A stretch of 64,000 nt of DNA from JANQPA01 sp964548175. Its GTDB lineage: Bacteria; Bacteroidota; Bacteroidia; Chitinophagales; Saprospiraceae. Below the pieces are notes generated by a model, which saw only the letters and a program-made list of their open reading frames with translations, searched no databases and was not told the DNA's origin. The position numbers and the translations under genes were made by a program. The DNA is taken from assembly GCA_964548175.1 (NCBI GenBank), contig CAZJQS010000002.1, positions 62,001 to 126,000 on the forward strand, read 5' to 3'. This document shows, piece after piece, positions 50,449 through 58,619 of the stretch (position 1 is the first letter of the stretch; each line of letters starts with the position of its first letter).

Positions 50449-51582
50449 CTATACTGCCCTGGGAGGATTTTTTTGTAAAAAATCCAGCACCTCCTCCGGT
50501 TCATCGGTAATAAACAAGAGGGGCGCATAATCCCTGTTCCAGGCTAATTGCTTCAACAGAGGAAAGATCATGGTGTCGATTTCATACCGTTTTTTTCCCA
50601 AAAAGATCATCGGGCTATAAAAATTGAAAGTGCCGTAGTGATTTTGGGTGGCGTCCATAAAGATCTCCTGGGTAGTGCCGGCGCTGCCTGGTGCGAAGAC
50701 TATTCCGTACAGGCTGATCGCCAGCAAGGTGTCTTCCCTTATGCTGTTGGAAAAATACTTAGCGATGTGAGAGGCAAAAAGGTTGCTGGGCTCATGCCCG
50801 TAGAACCAGGTTGGGACGGCCAGATTTTCGGCGCCTACCGGGAATTTATTCAGCACCTCCAGGGCGCATTGATGATAGTGCTCATCGGTGTATTTCGGGG
50901 CCCGGGAGAGGGTTTGAATTGCCTGGAACAGGTCTTCTTCCGATTTGCCGGCCATATAGGCGCCCAGGTTAGCCGCTTCCATAATACCAGGACCGCCGCC
51001 GGAAGTGATGAAATAGTCGTGCTCAGCCAGCAATTTGGTCGTTTGAGCGGTTCGCTTGTAGAACAGGTCGGTGCGTTTGACGCTATGCCCGCCCATAAAG
51101 CCGACGCAGCGCTTGCGCGTCATGCCGTTGTCGTCAAAATCGAGGAGGTCCCGAAGAGCGTCGTCGATAGCGTGATCGTGGATACGCTGCCAAAGCGCCT
51201 CGTTAATGGGCGGATTGAATTTGGTATTGAAAAAATGGCGGTAGATGTTATAATCAACGCTATTGTCTTCTTTTTTATCAAAACCTTCCATGAACTCCTG
51301 CCAGGTATAAAGATCTTTCCTGAAGGGATCATAGGGTAGGGAGGCCGGCGCATTGTAGATGTAGGCGCCCATGCGACGCAATTGCAATTCCTCTTCAATG
51401 GTTAAGGTGCATCCCAGGAAAGCCGTATCCATGATGGTGAACCTCGCCCAATCAACCGGATAGCCGGTGAAGTCGAGGGACTGAAGCGTGCAGTGGCTCA
51501 GGTCGGGTTGCCTTTTGAGATAGAAGGTTTCGAAAGTATCCAGGTCCGTGATCTTAAATTCGATGGGTTTTTCAAATTTCAT
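50449..51582 (-). CDS. LOG-family (lysine decarboxylase-like) protein with long N-terminal extension
   Basis: A 377-residue protein whose C-terminal 200 residues match the LOG family, best known as cytokinin riboside monophosphate phosphoribohydrolases. The motifs are GGHSVKRTD, TSGGGPGIMEAANLGAYMAG (about 195-214) and PGSAGTTQEIFMDAT (about 306-320). The second differs from the usual PGGxGT by Ser at the second Gly. The N-terminal 170 residues belong to no family I recognise. It overlaps the coaE stop by 4 bases, so the two are coupled. Confidence 0.8.
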   Translation of the reverse strand: MKFEKPIEFKITDLDTFETFYLKRQPDLSHCTLQSLDFTGYPVDWARFTIMDTAFLGCTLTIEEELQLRRMGAYIYNAPASLPYDPFRKDLYTWQEFMEGFDKKEDNSVDYNIYRHFFNTKFNPPINEALWQRIHDHAIDDALRDLLDFDDNGMTRKRCVGFMGGHSVKRTDLFYKRTAQTTKLLAEHDYFITSGGGPGIMEAANLGAYMAGKSEEDLFQAIQTLSRAPKYTDEHYHQCALEVLNKFPVGAENLAVPTWFYGHEPSNLFASHIAKYFSNSIREDTLLAISLYGIVFAPGSAGTTQEIFMDATQNHYGTFNFYSPMIFLGKKRYEIDTMIFPLLKQLAWNRDYAPLLFITDEPEEVLDFLQKNPPRAV

Positions 51583-52166
51583 GCTTCTTGGGTCAGTTGT
51601 TCATGAATATAAAGAACCTGCCGAATGAGGGATTGTTCACCATCATTGTAAATGACAAAATCAGCTTTTTCGATCTTTTCTTCTTCCGGCATTTGTTTGT
51701 CCATCCGGGCCTCGATGTCAGATCGCTTGCTGTTGTCTCTTCTCATGATGCGCTGAATTCTAAGCTCCCTGGGAGCAAAGACGGTGATCACCTTATCCAG
51801 GGTCTTATAGCTGCCGCTCTCAAAAATAAGGGCGGCTTCTTTAAGGGTGTAAGGCACATTTTTTTGGCTTTCCTGCCATTCTTTTCCGTCTTTGAATACA
51901 GCCGGGTGGACGATGGCGTTGAGTTGTTTTAATTTATCCGGATCGCCAAACGCCAATTTGGCGATGTGCTCTCGGTTCAACTGCTCATTCCGATAGGCTT
52001 CGGGGCCGAATAATTCCAGTATGGCCCGGCGGACATCAGGCTGATGGACCATCAGCCATTTGGCGCGGTCATCCGCGTAGTAGACCGGGATACCCAATGC
52101 TTCAAAGATCTTGCAGACGGTAGTCTTGCCGCTGCCCATCCCTCCCGTAATGCCTACCTTAAGCAT
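51579..52166 (-). CDS. coaE: Dephospho-CoA kinase
   Basis: The last enzyme of coenzyme A synthesis, which phosphorylates the 3'-OH of dephospho-CoA. The 195 residues have the P-loop GGMGSGKTTV (about 7-16), the DDRAKWLM region (about 32-39), and the lid with RRDNSKRSDIEARM (about 140-153). Size and motifs are fully normal. Translation of the LOG gene follows by a 4-base overlap. Confidence 0.95.
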   Translation of the reverse strand: MLKVGITGGMGSGKTTVCKIFEALGIPVYYADDRAKWLMVHQPDVRRAILELFGPEAYRNEQLNREHIAKLAFGDPDKLKQLNAIVHPAVFKDGKEWQESQKNVPYTLKEAALIFESGSYKTLDKVITVFAPRELRIQRIMRRDNSKRSDIEARMDKQMPEEEKIEKADFVIYNDGEQSLIRQVLYIHEQLTQEA

Positions 52167-52198
52167 GAAAGATTAAATTTTATGTTGAAAAAAATTGT

Positions 52199-52206
52199 AT
52201 TTTCGC
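52199..52206 (+). promoter_or_regulatory. Possible -7 element before the nuclease gene
   Basis: TATTTTCG is a near match to TAnnTTTG (one base off), 46 bases before the nuclease ATG. The call is weak. Confidence 0.3.
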
Positions 52207-52252
52207 AAATATAAGAAGTTGTTTTTAACAATTTGTTTGTTACCTCTAATCT

Positions 52253-53161
52253 ATGGCGAAATTCAGAAGCAACCATACCCAACAAGGCGGAAAAAGCGGA
52301 GAGACCATCATACGCGTAGGGCTGTTTGCCGCAATCGTAGGCGGGCTTTTTTACCTGTTTAACCTCTTTGCAGGCGAAGGACTTCCAGACTGGCAAAACA
52401 AATCCCGACGCACCGAGCCGGTCATTAACGATGAGTATTATTATTTTCCAAGTTCTACCACCGGCCAGATCGTTCAGCACGATTATTTCACCTTATCCTA
52501 CAGTGAAGAACACGAGCAGGCGGAATGGGTGGCATACGTGCTGAAAGGAGAAGAGGTAGACATGCCCTGGGTAGAACGTCCTGACTATTTTAATCCCGAC
52601 CCCAAAGTAAAGTCGGGTTCTTCGCACTGGGAGGATTACCTGAATACAGGTTATGACCGGGGACATCTGATCCCGGCTGCCGATCGGGCGTTTAGCGAAG
52701 AAGCTATAGAAGAGACCTTCCTGATGAGCAACATCAGTCCGCAATCGCGCAATTTCAACAAAGGCATCTGGCGGGAACTGGAAGAAACCACCCGAAGTTG
52801 GGCCAAAAGGTACAAAAAGTTGTATGTTGTGACCGGACCGGTACTCGCCGATGGAGGAAAGGGAGTCATCGGGAAAAAGAATAAAATTACTGTCCCCTCT
52901 GCTTTTTATAAAGTACTGCTCGACCTGAGCGAGCCGGGTTACAAGGGGATCGCCTTCATCATTCCCAACCAGATCAGCTATGAGCCGTTGTACAAATATG
53001 CAGTAAGTATCGATGAGGTGGAAGAGCGCACCGGCATTAACTTTTTCGAGGAGCTAATGGAAAAAGAACTGGAAAAGGAAATGGAATCCAGCTTTAATCT
53101 CGATCTTTGGGAATTCAACAAAGCGAAATACGATTTGAGAATCAATAAATGGAATAAGTAA
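52253..53161 (+). CDS. Membrane-anchored DNA/RNA non-specific endonuclease
   Basis: A 302-residue nuclease of the beta-beta-alpha-metal (NUC1/Serratia) family. A membrane helix lies at about 22-42 (RVGLFAAIVGGLFYLFNLFA), which would place the nuclease domain outside the cytoplasm. The catalytic motif is DRGHLIPAADR (His as general base, about residue 140) and the metal-binding Asn and Glu are in NISPQSRNFNKGIWRELE. The C-terminal 30 residues are Glu-rich and helical. The HerA-like ATPase gene follows after 6 bases. Confidence 0.9.
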   Translation: MAKFRSNHTQQGGKSGETIIRVGLFAAIVGGLFYLFNLFAGEGLPDWQNKSRRTEPVINDEYYYFPSSTTGQIVQHDYFTLSYSEEHEQAEWVAYVLKGEEVDMPWVERPDYFNPDPKVKSGSSHWEDYLNTGYDRGHLIPAADRAFSEEAIEETFLMSNISPQSRNFNKGIWRELEETTRSWAKRYKKLYVVTGPVLADGGKGVIGKKNKITVPSAFYKVLLDLSEPGYKGIAFIIPNQISYEPLYKYAVSIDEVEERTGINFFEELMEKELEKEMESSFNLDLWEFNKAKYDLRINKWNK

Positions 53162-53167
53162 AGCAAA

Positions 53168-54730
53168 ATGTCAAAGAAAGAGTCCTTTATCCAGCACATC
53201 AATGAAAAATACACTTTCAAAGGCGATGCTCTAGTTCTTGGAGGGGCCATGTTTGAAAGAGAATGTCAGACCAATACGCTCGTAAAAGTCCCCCTGGAAA
53301 CACTCAACCGCCATGGTCTGATCAGCGGAGCTACAGGGACGGGAAAAACGAAAACCTTACAGATCATTGCAGAGCAAATGTCCGCCAAGGGTATTCCAAC
53401 CTTGCTAATGGACATCAAGGGAGACCTTAGCGGGATTGCCGTAGCCAGCGACGGCCATCCCAAGATCGATGAACGTCATGATGCCATCGGCTTTCCTTTT
53501 GAAGCCGGCGCCAGTCCGGTGGAGTTCCTTAGCCTTTCCGACGAAAAAGGCGCCCGGCTCCGGGCCACGGTCACGGAATTCGGACCGGTGCTGTTCTCAC
53601 GTATGCTTGATCTGAATGAAACGCAGGCGGGCATTATTGCCGTGGTGTTTAAGTACTGCGACGACAATCAGCTGCCATTGCTGGATCTGAATGACCTCAG
53701 GAAAACGCTGCAGTATATGACGGGGGAGGGTAAAGACGTGGTAGAGGAAACCTACGGACGTATCTCTTCGGCTTCCGTAGGCGCTATTCTGCGTCGGATC
53801 GTAGAACTCGAGCAGCAGGGCGCCGAGATCTTCTTCGGAGAACGGTCATTCGACGTTGAAGACCTTTGCCGTTATGACGATCAGGGGCGTGGAATGGTAT
53901 CCATCGTCAGATTGACCGATATTCAGGATCGGCCTAAGTTATTTTCTACCTTCATGCTGCAAATCCTGGCGGAAATTTACGCCACCTTCCCCGAAGAAGG
54001 CGACCTTGACCGGCCCAAGCTTTGCATTTTCATTGACGAAGCGCACCTCGTTTTCGATCAAGCTTCGAATGCTTTGCTCGACCAGATCGAGATCATCATC
54101 AAGCTGATCCGATCCAAAGGGGTAGGCATCTTCTTTGTTACACAAAATCCAGTAGATATTCCCGAAGCAGTACTGAGTCAGTTGGGTTTGAAAGTACAAC
54201 ACGCCCTGCGGGCTTTTACAGCCAAGGATCGCAAAGCCATCAAGCTGGCAGCTCAGAACTTTCCCATTACTGAATACTATGATATTGAACAATTGCTCAC
54301 GCAGCTGGGGATAGGGGAGGCCTTGATCACAGCCCTTAACGAAAAAGGAATACCAACCCCTTTGGTCCATACCCTGCTCCGTGCCCCGCAGTCGCGAATG
54401 GATGTGTTAACGAATAAAGAAATCAATGAAATACTGATGCGTTCGCGCATTTTACACAAATACAATGAACAGGTCGACCGCGACAGCGCCTATGAGATTC
54501 TCCAGGAAAAAATAGAAAGAGCTCAGGAGGCAGAGCGTCAGGCAGAACTTCGCGAACAACAGGAGAAAGCCGCCAGAACCTCCACCAGGCGCAGGGGATC
54601 GGAAAAAACCGTTGTAGAACAGATCCTTTCCAGTTCTGCCTCCAGACAGATCGGACGGACGGTAGCCAGAGAGCTGACCAGAGGACTGTTGTCTGTCTTG
54701 GGCGTAAGCAGCACCAGGAGGAGAAGGTAA
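53168..54730 (+). CDS. HerA-like ATPase (DUF853/YjgR type)
   Basis: A 520-residue P-loop ATPase of the HerA/FtsK superfamily. Walker A is GATGTGKT (54-61), Walker B is CIFIDEAHLVF (about 285-295), and the arginine-finger region lies near 335-350. The C-terminal tail (about 460-515) is Arg- and Glu-rich and likely a coiled coil. It belongs to the YjgR/DUF853 group, which is widespread and of unknown role. The gene for a membrane nuclease lies 6 bases upstream, so the two are coexpressed. It is not shown to be a defence pair. Confidence 0.9.
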   Translation: MSKKESFIQHINEKYTFKGDALVLGGAMFERECQTNTLVKVPLETLNRHGLISGATGTGKTKTLQIIAEQMSAKGIPTLLMDIKGDLSGIAVASDGHPKIDERHDAIGFPFEAGASPVEFLSLSDEKGARLRATVTEFGPVLFSRMLDLNETQAGIIAVVFKYCDDNQLPLLDLNDLRKTLQYMTGEGKDVVEETYGRISSASVGAILRRIVELEQQGAEIFFGERSFDVEDLCRYDDQGRGMVSIVRLTDIQDRPKLFSTFMLQILAEIYATFPEEGDLDRPKLCIFIDEAHLVFDQASNALLDQIEIIIKLIRSKGVGIFFVTQNPVDIPEAVLSQLGLKVQHALRAFTAKDRKAIKLAAQNFPITEYYDIEQLLTQLGIGEALITALNEKGIPTPLVHTLLRAPQSRMDVLTNKEINEILMRSRILHKYNEQVDRDSAYEILQEKIERAQEAERQAELREQQEKAARTSTRRRGSEKTVVEQILSSSASRQIGRTVARELTRGLLSVLGVSSTRRRR

Positions 54731-54758
54731 GAAAATCAGCTTCGCCGTTCCTGGACAT

Positions 54759-55334
54759 TTAATGATCATCAGCATTTGAGCTGAAGCTTGATCTGTATTG
54801 TTTTTGATAAGTGGACCAGGGCACTTTCAGGTAAGAATCGGTGGCAAAATAACTGGCGATCATTTCAAACTGTTCAGCCGTTTTGAAGCCTACGATAGCC
54901 TGGATAACGTTTTGTTCTTCATCAAGAAAAACAATAGTAGGATAGGACATTCGTCCTTTGAGTATTTCCGCCGCCAGTTCGTGATAGCCGCGAGAGCTGT
55001 TTTTTACAAAACGGTAGACTTTATTCCGGTAATGGATATCGCCTTTTTCTTGGGCGTCCAGTTTCACCGGATAAAAATTGGCGTTGATGTAAGCGGCCAT
55101 TTCAGGCTGGCTGAAGGTTTGCTCGTCCATGCGCTTGCACCATGTGCACCATTGAGTATAAACATCAAGGAGGATCTTTTTTTTGGATTTTTTCGTTTTT
55201 TCGATGGCCTGTTCCCAATTCATCCAATCGACCTTAACTTTTTCCTGCGTGTAGTTTTCTTGTGCATGAGCTGTTGGACGCATCAGCAGGCCCGCCAAAA
55301 AACAGCTGACCCAAATGAGATTCGTCAACTTCAT
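54759..55334 (-). CDS. Exported thioredoxin-fold protein (DUF255-like)
   Basis: A 191-residue exported protein with signal peptide MKLTNLIWVSCFLAGLLMRP and TAHAQ. The thioredoxin-fold active site is QWCTWCKRMDE (about 61-71), followed by the conserved NANFYPVKLDAQEKG and MSYPTIVFLDE strands (the Pro before Thr is the cis-Pro). It belongs with SoxW/DsbD-gamma-like or DUF255 periplasmic redox proteins. The partner is unknown. It is monocistronic. Confidence 0.87.
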   Translation of the reverse strand: MKLTNLIWVSCFLAGLLMRPTAHAQENYTQEKVKVDWMNWEQAIEKTKKSKKKILLDVYTQWCTWCKRMDEQTFSQPEMAAYINANFYPVKLDAQEKGDIHYRNKVYRFVKNSSRGYHELAAEILKGRMSYPTIVFLDEEQNVIQAIVGFKTAEQFEMIASYFATDSYLKVPWSTYQKQYRSSFSSNADDH

Positions 55335-55512
55335 AATATTTGAATTTTGTTTGTATCCGTAGGGTATAACGACGGTTATACTACAAGCGCTGCGCCCCGC
55401 TTTGGGATGCCTTTCCGCTCATAGCCATCTACCTTATTCCAATTGATTTTGACACCTAAAAAACAAATAATTTGCAAAGAATATAAGGGTCGGGATATAT
55501 TTTAAAGCAAGT

Positions 55513-56574
55513 TTAACTTTTGTGAAAGATAAGCAGTTCGTCGAGGCCCAGCTGGTGGCGCTCAAACACCCGGGCAGGCACCTGAGGGGCTGCTTTGCCG
55601 TCTTTCCAGGATATCGGTCCTACGATAACCCTTGCTTCGTCCCACAATTGGTGACTGAGAAAGCTTTGGATCAGCTGGGTGCCGCCTTCTACCATTAGAA
55701 CACCTATTTTTTGCTCGTGCAAATATTTGAGTATTCGAATCAACAGCCGGTCATGAAAAGGGAGTTCCAGGAAACTCAGCTTAGGGTTGCGGTAGGTCCC
55801 CCGATGCTTTGGTACTCTTTCAGTGATCACAACGGTGGGTTGATCATCGGTAAATAATCGAAGGTCTTCCGGCAAACTCAAATGCCGGTCGAGCACCAGT
55901 CGCAAAGGGGAGGGGCCGAAATAATGCCGGGTGGTCAACAATGGATTGTCGATCCGCGCCGTTTGGGTCCCTATCAGAATGGCGTCTACTTCCGCTCTCC
56001 ATTTGTGAGTAATGCGCTTGGTAAGAGGCTGGCTGATCCATTTCCGGCTAGGATCAAAAGGGGCGAAAAAGCCGTTCCGGGTCTGAGCAAATTTCAACAT
56101 GACGTACGGCCTGTTTTGAGTGGCTATAACGGTTCGAATACGCGTTAACCTTTTTCCCTCTTCTTCCAGAATTCCGACCGACACCTCTATGCCTGCTTCC
56201 TGCAAGATACGCACCCCCTTGCCCGCTACTTCGGGGGTGTTGTCGAGACAACTGATCACCACTCTTGGTATCTTGTGTTCTGTGATCAATGAAGTACAGG
56301 GGGGAGTTTTTCCATGGAAACAGCAAGGCTCCAGTGAAACGTATAAGGTTGACTTATCGATCAGCCTGCGATCTTCAGGCGCCACCGAATGAACAGCGTT
56401 CACTTCTGCATGCGCGTGCCCGTAGCGTTGATGAAAACCTTCTCCGATGATCCGGCCTTCATGAACCAGGACAGCGCCTACTTCAGGATTCGGAGCAACA
56501 TAGCCTCGTCCTAAACGCGCCAGATCAAAACACCTGCGCATATAGTTCTCATCCATTTCCATTTTGTTTAACAT
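55513..56574 (-). CDS. ribD: Bifunctional riboflavin biosynthesis protein RibD
   Basis: The deaminase-reductase that makes 5-amino-6-ribitylamino-uracil phosphate. The 353 residues split into a deaminase domain (about 6-145), with zinc site HAEVNAV (about 53-59) and PCCFHGKTPPC (about 82-92), and a reductase domain (about 150-350), with KFAQTRNG and LIGTQTARIDNP. Start 56574 (MLNKMEMDENYM) has alternatives at 56562 and 56556. The rest of the rib genes are not in this window. No FMN riboswitch is visible in the upstream 180 bases. Confidence 0.94.
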   Translation of the reverse strand: MLNKMEMDENYMRRCFDLARLGRGYVAPNPEVGAVLVHEGRIIGEGFHQRYGHAHAEVNAVHSVAPEDRRLIDKSTLYVSLEPCCFHGKTPPCTSLITEHKIPRVVISCLDNTPEVAGKGVRILQEAGIEVSVGILEEEGKRLTRIRTVIATQNRPYVMLKFAQTRNGFFAPFDPSRKWISQPLTKRITHKWRAEVDAILIGTQTARIDNPLLTTRHYFGPSPLRLVLDRHLSLPEDLRLFTDDQPTVVITERVPKHRGTYRNPKLSFLELPFHDRLLIRILKYLHEQKIGVLMVEGGTQLIQSFLSHQLWDEARVIVGPISWKDGKAAPQVPARVFERHQLGLDELLIFHKS

Positions 56575-56641
56575 TTATCTATAAATTTTAAGGATACGTG
56601 TTTTTTTTACAATAAAACTGAACAAGACTTGCACGCTTTAG

Positions 56642-56688
56642 GCTAAACTATTATTTTAGCGTAGTTCCATTCTGTCAAATAATAGTTT
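56642..56688 (+). promoter_or_regulatory. Overlapping alternative stems before the HNH-AP2 gene
   Basis: A perfect 12-bp stem (56645-56656 with 56677-56688, 20-base loop) shares its left arm with a shorter hairpin, GCTAAA/TTTAGC (56642-56660). The two cannot form together. They lie 68 bases before the GTG start. This could be a leader switch or simply an operator palindrome. Confidence 0.35.
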
Positions 56689-56755
56689 CTGTACCTCGTC
56701 TGATTAAAATTTTCATTTGTAAACAAAAATTTTTTTAACCCAAAACTCTAAAACC

Positions 56756-57310
56756 GTGTTATACAAAGTTAAGTTAAAAAATTCCGATGACGATGTGTTA
56801 TTGGATGACCGGGTATACGAATATCTTACCAGTGATCCATACCTCATGAAGGTTGACTTTGTTAATAACCTTAGAAAACACTCAAGTGGTTGTGCTGTTT
56901 TCCAGAAAACCTGGAAAAAGGCTGACGGCGGGTACAAAACAGAAACGATCTATCTGCATAAGCTGGTGGCCGAGAAGTTTTTGTCGCACACCAGATCAAA
57001 TAAAAAGAAACTGGTAGGCGCCAAAAACGGCAATAAGCTGGATTGCCGGCTCGAGAATCTCATATACCGGAGCCGCTCCGTTGCAAGCCGGAAGCGAAAA
57101 ACAAGCAGCAAAGTGGGGTATACCGGCGTATACAAAGAAAATAACCGCTACCGGGCCGTCATTTCCATCAACCGAAAGTCCGTCCACATCGGAATGTTCT
57201 CCACAGCCGAAGAAGCTGCACTGGCTTACAATAAAAAATCAAGAGAATTATACGGCGAAGATGGCAAAATTAACATCATTAAGCCTAGAAAAACCAAAGA
57301 GGAAATTTAA
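56756..57310 (+). CDS. Degenerate HNH plus AP2-domain DNA-binding protein
   Basis: A 184-residue basic protein starting at GTG 56756. Residues about 67-103 (LHKLVAEKF, then VGAKNGNKLDCRLENLIY) follow the HNH_3 homing-endonuclease pattern, but where a catalytic His is expected before the Lys-Asn-Gly turn there is Ala89, so the nuclease is probably dead. Residues about 120-172 (GYTGVYKENNRYRAVIS, then EEAALAYNKKSRELYG) form an AP2-type DNA-binding domain. It reads like a homing endonuclease turned into a DNA-binding or regulatory protein. The role is unknown. Confidence 0.8.
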   Translation: MLYKVKLKNSDDDVLLDDRVYEYLTSDPYLMKVDFVNNLRKHSSGCAVFQKTWKKADGGYKTETIYLHKLVAEKFLSHTRSNKKKLVGAKNGNKLDCRLENLIYRSRSVASRKRKTSSKVGYTGVYKENNRYRAVISINRKSVHIGMFSTAEEAALAYNKKSRELYGEDGKINIIKPRKTKEEI

Positions 57311-57311
57311 T

Positions 57312-57986
57312 TTATCCAGGCTTAATCCCCCTGGTCATTTCTCTTTTTCCCGGAGGGCCGGGCAGGCTTTCCACGATAAAACCTATATTTTTTAACCTTC
57401 TTTTTACTATGCCTTTGGCGCAATAGGTCACCAAAATGCCCCCTTCAGAAAGGGCCTTGAACATTTTTTCCAATACCTCTTCCTCCCACAACTCAGGTTG
57501 CGCGGAAGGAGCAAAAGCATCAAAATAGATGACGTCAAATTGATTTGAACGATCGACCTCTTCAATGCGCATTTTCACTTTTTGAAAAGAAAAAAAGGGG
57601 CTTAGGGAAATTTCCGCTCCCCAGTCAGACTGATGAAGCCTCATAAATTGATCTTTCTCTTCTTCTGCCTTCAACAACTCAGCATAATTCAATTGCTGAT
57701 ACTGATCCGAAGAAAGAGGGTAGGCTTCTATTCCTTCGTAATAGACCGGGATCTGTCGCTGGTCCGCTTCCAAAAAAGTCAAAAAAGCATTCAAACCGGT
57801 TCCGAAACCTATTTCCAGAACGCTCGTTTTTCTCCCTTTGATCAAATGCGGGAACAAGCCCGCTTCAATAAAAACGTGCCTGGATTCGGTAATGGCCCCG
57901 TATTTGGAATGGTAACTAACTCCATATTTGTGGGATAAAATAGAATGGGAACCGTCTTGTGTTTCAATGATCTGATCCGTTAGCAT
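57312..57986 (-). CDS. mnmD: tRNA 5-methylaminomethyl-2-thiouridine methyltransferase MnmD
   Basis: A 224-residue MnmC2-type methyltransferase that adds the methyl group in mnm5s2U at the wobble position of tRNA. The SAM loop is VLEIGFGTGLNAFLTFL (about 56-72) and the catalytic region is VIYFDAFAPSAQPELWEEEV (about 153-172), with the C-terminal GPPGKREMTRGIKPG. It lacks the FAD oxidase half, so it is the single-domain MnmD form found in bacteria without a fused MnmC. It converges on the HNH-AP2 gene with a 1-base gap. Confidence 0.92.
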   Translation of the reverse strand: MLTDQIIETQDGSHSILSHKYGVSYHSKYGAITESRHVFIEAGLFPHLIKGRKTSVLEIGFGTGLNAFLTFLEADQRQIPVYYEGIEAYPLSSDQYQQLNYAELLKAEEEKDQFMRLHQSDWGAEISLSPFFSFQKVKMRIEEVDRSNQFDVIYFDAFAPSAQPELWEEEVLEKMFKALSEGGILVTYCAKGIVKRRLKNIGFIVESLPGPPGKREMTRGIKPG

Positions 57987-58027
57987 GCGCCTGATCTTTT
58001 TCCTCCTTGAGGCTGTGTCTCTAAAAC

Positions 58028-58111
58028 TTCAATAGTGGTTGTGTAAACAGATATTTTACGGCGGCCGATAGCGAAAGACGTGAAATGTCTTTCCAGACAG
58101 CCACTATTGAA
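58028..58111. ncRNA. Structured intergenic element, candidate RNA
   Basis: An outer perfect 11-bp stem (58028-58038 with 58101-58111) encloses an inner perfect hairpin GAAAGAC/GTCTTTC (58073-58093). The outer arm carries GTTGTGTAAA, ten bases of the dispersed 12-mer. It lies between the mnmD start and the end of a leftward lipoprotein gene. Function is unknown and no promoter was found. Confidence 0.35.
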
Positions 58112-58157
58112 ATATACCTGGTCTTGTCGTCTGAAAACAGACTTTCGGAAGCGTAGA

Positions 58158-58337
58158 CTACTTAAGCAGTACGTCTAGAATATTCGCCTTTGCTACCTTT
58201 TGGATGACCTTGGTTACAACCTCGGAAAGAGAAAAGTCGCTGGGGCAGCCGACACCTCTGTTACAAGAGGAAAAGGAGGCAATGCAACCGACGAAAAGGA
58301 TAACGTACAACGTTTTCTTGATGGACTGAATCTTCAT
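58158..58337 (-). CDS. Small lipoprotein
   Basis: A 59-residue putative lipoprotein starting at 58337 (MKIQSIKKTLYVILF). The lipobox is SFSSC (Cys at about 24), giving a mature peptide of about 36 residues with SLSEVVTKVIQKVAKAN near its end. The 58409 start used by a longer reading adds an uncharged leader that would bury the signal. I do not recognise a family. Confidence 0.6.
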   Translation of the reverse strand: MKIQSIKKTLYVILFVGCIASFSSCNRGVGCPSDFSLSEVVTKVIQKVAKANILDVLLK

Positions 58338-58496
58338 TGTTCTTTTTTTTAAAGTCTTTCGGCATCTAAACGTTATTTTGCAGGAGATTATTTTTGCCTG
58401 GACCCGCAAAAATGGACGGTATTTTATTTTTTTACAAATATAATAGAATTAATCTTTTGAACCGAAGGTTAGTTTTAGAACCCTCTTCTATATTCC

Positions 58497-58526
58497 TTGT
58501 TTGAATTAAAGGAATTACTATTTTTG
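58497..58526 (+). promoter_or_regulatory. Putative promoter of pdhB
   Basis: A TTG at 58497-58499 and TATTTTTG at 58519-58526 are 19 bases apart, a textbook Bacteroidota pair. It lies 94 bases before the pdhB ATG. Confidence 0.5.
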
Positions 58527-58619
58527 CAAAGCCTTAAAACAGGAATTATCTGGTGGGCTAGTGCTCTTTAGACACCGTTCCACCAAAACAGTTCAATACT
58601 TGATCAGAAAAAAAACACT

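Noticed and set aside
50548..51339. Long top-strand ORF opposite the LOG gene
   Set aside because: It is antisense to a gene with clear family motifs and its product shows no family pattern.
52253..54730. Anti-phage defence system
   Set aside because: The pair has no known defence partner or defence neighbourhood; coupling alone is not enough.
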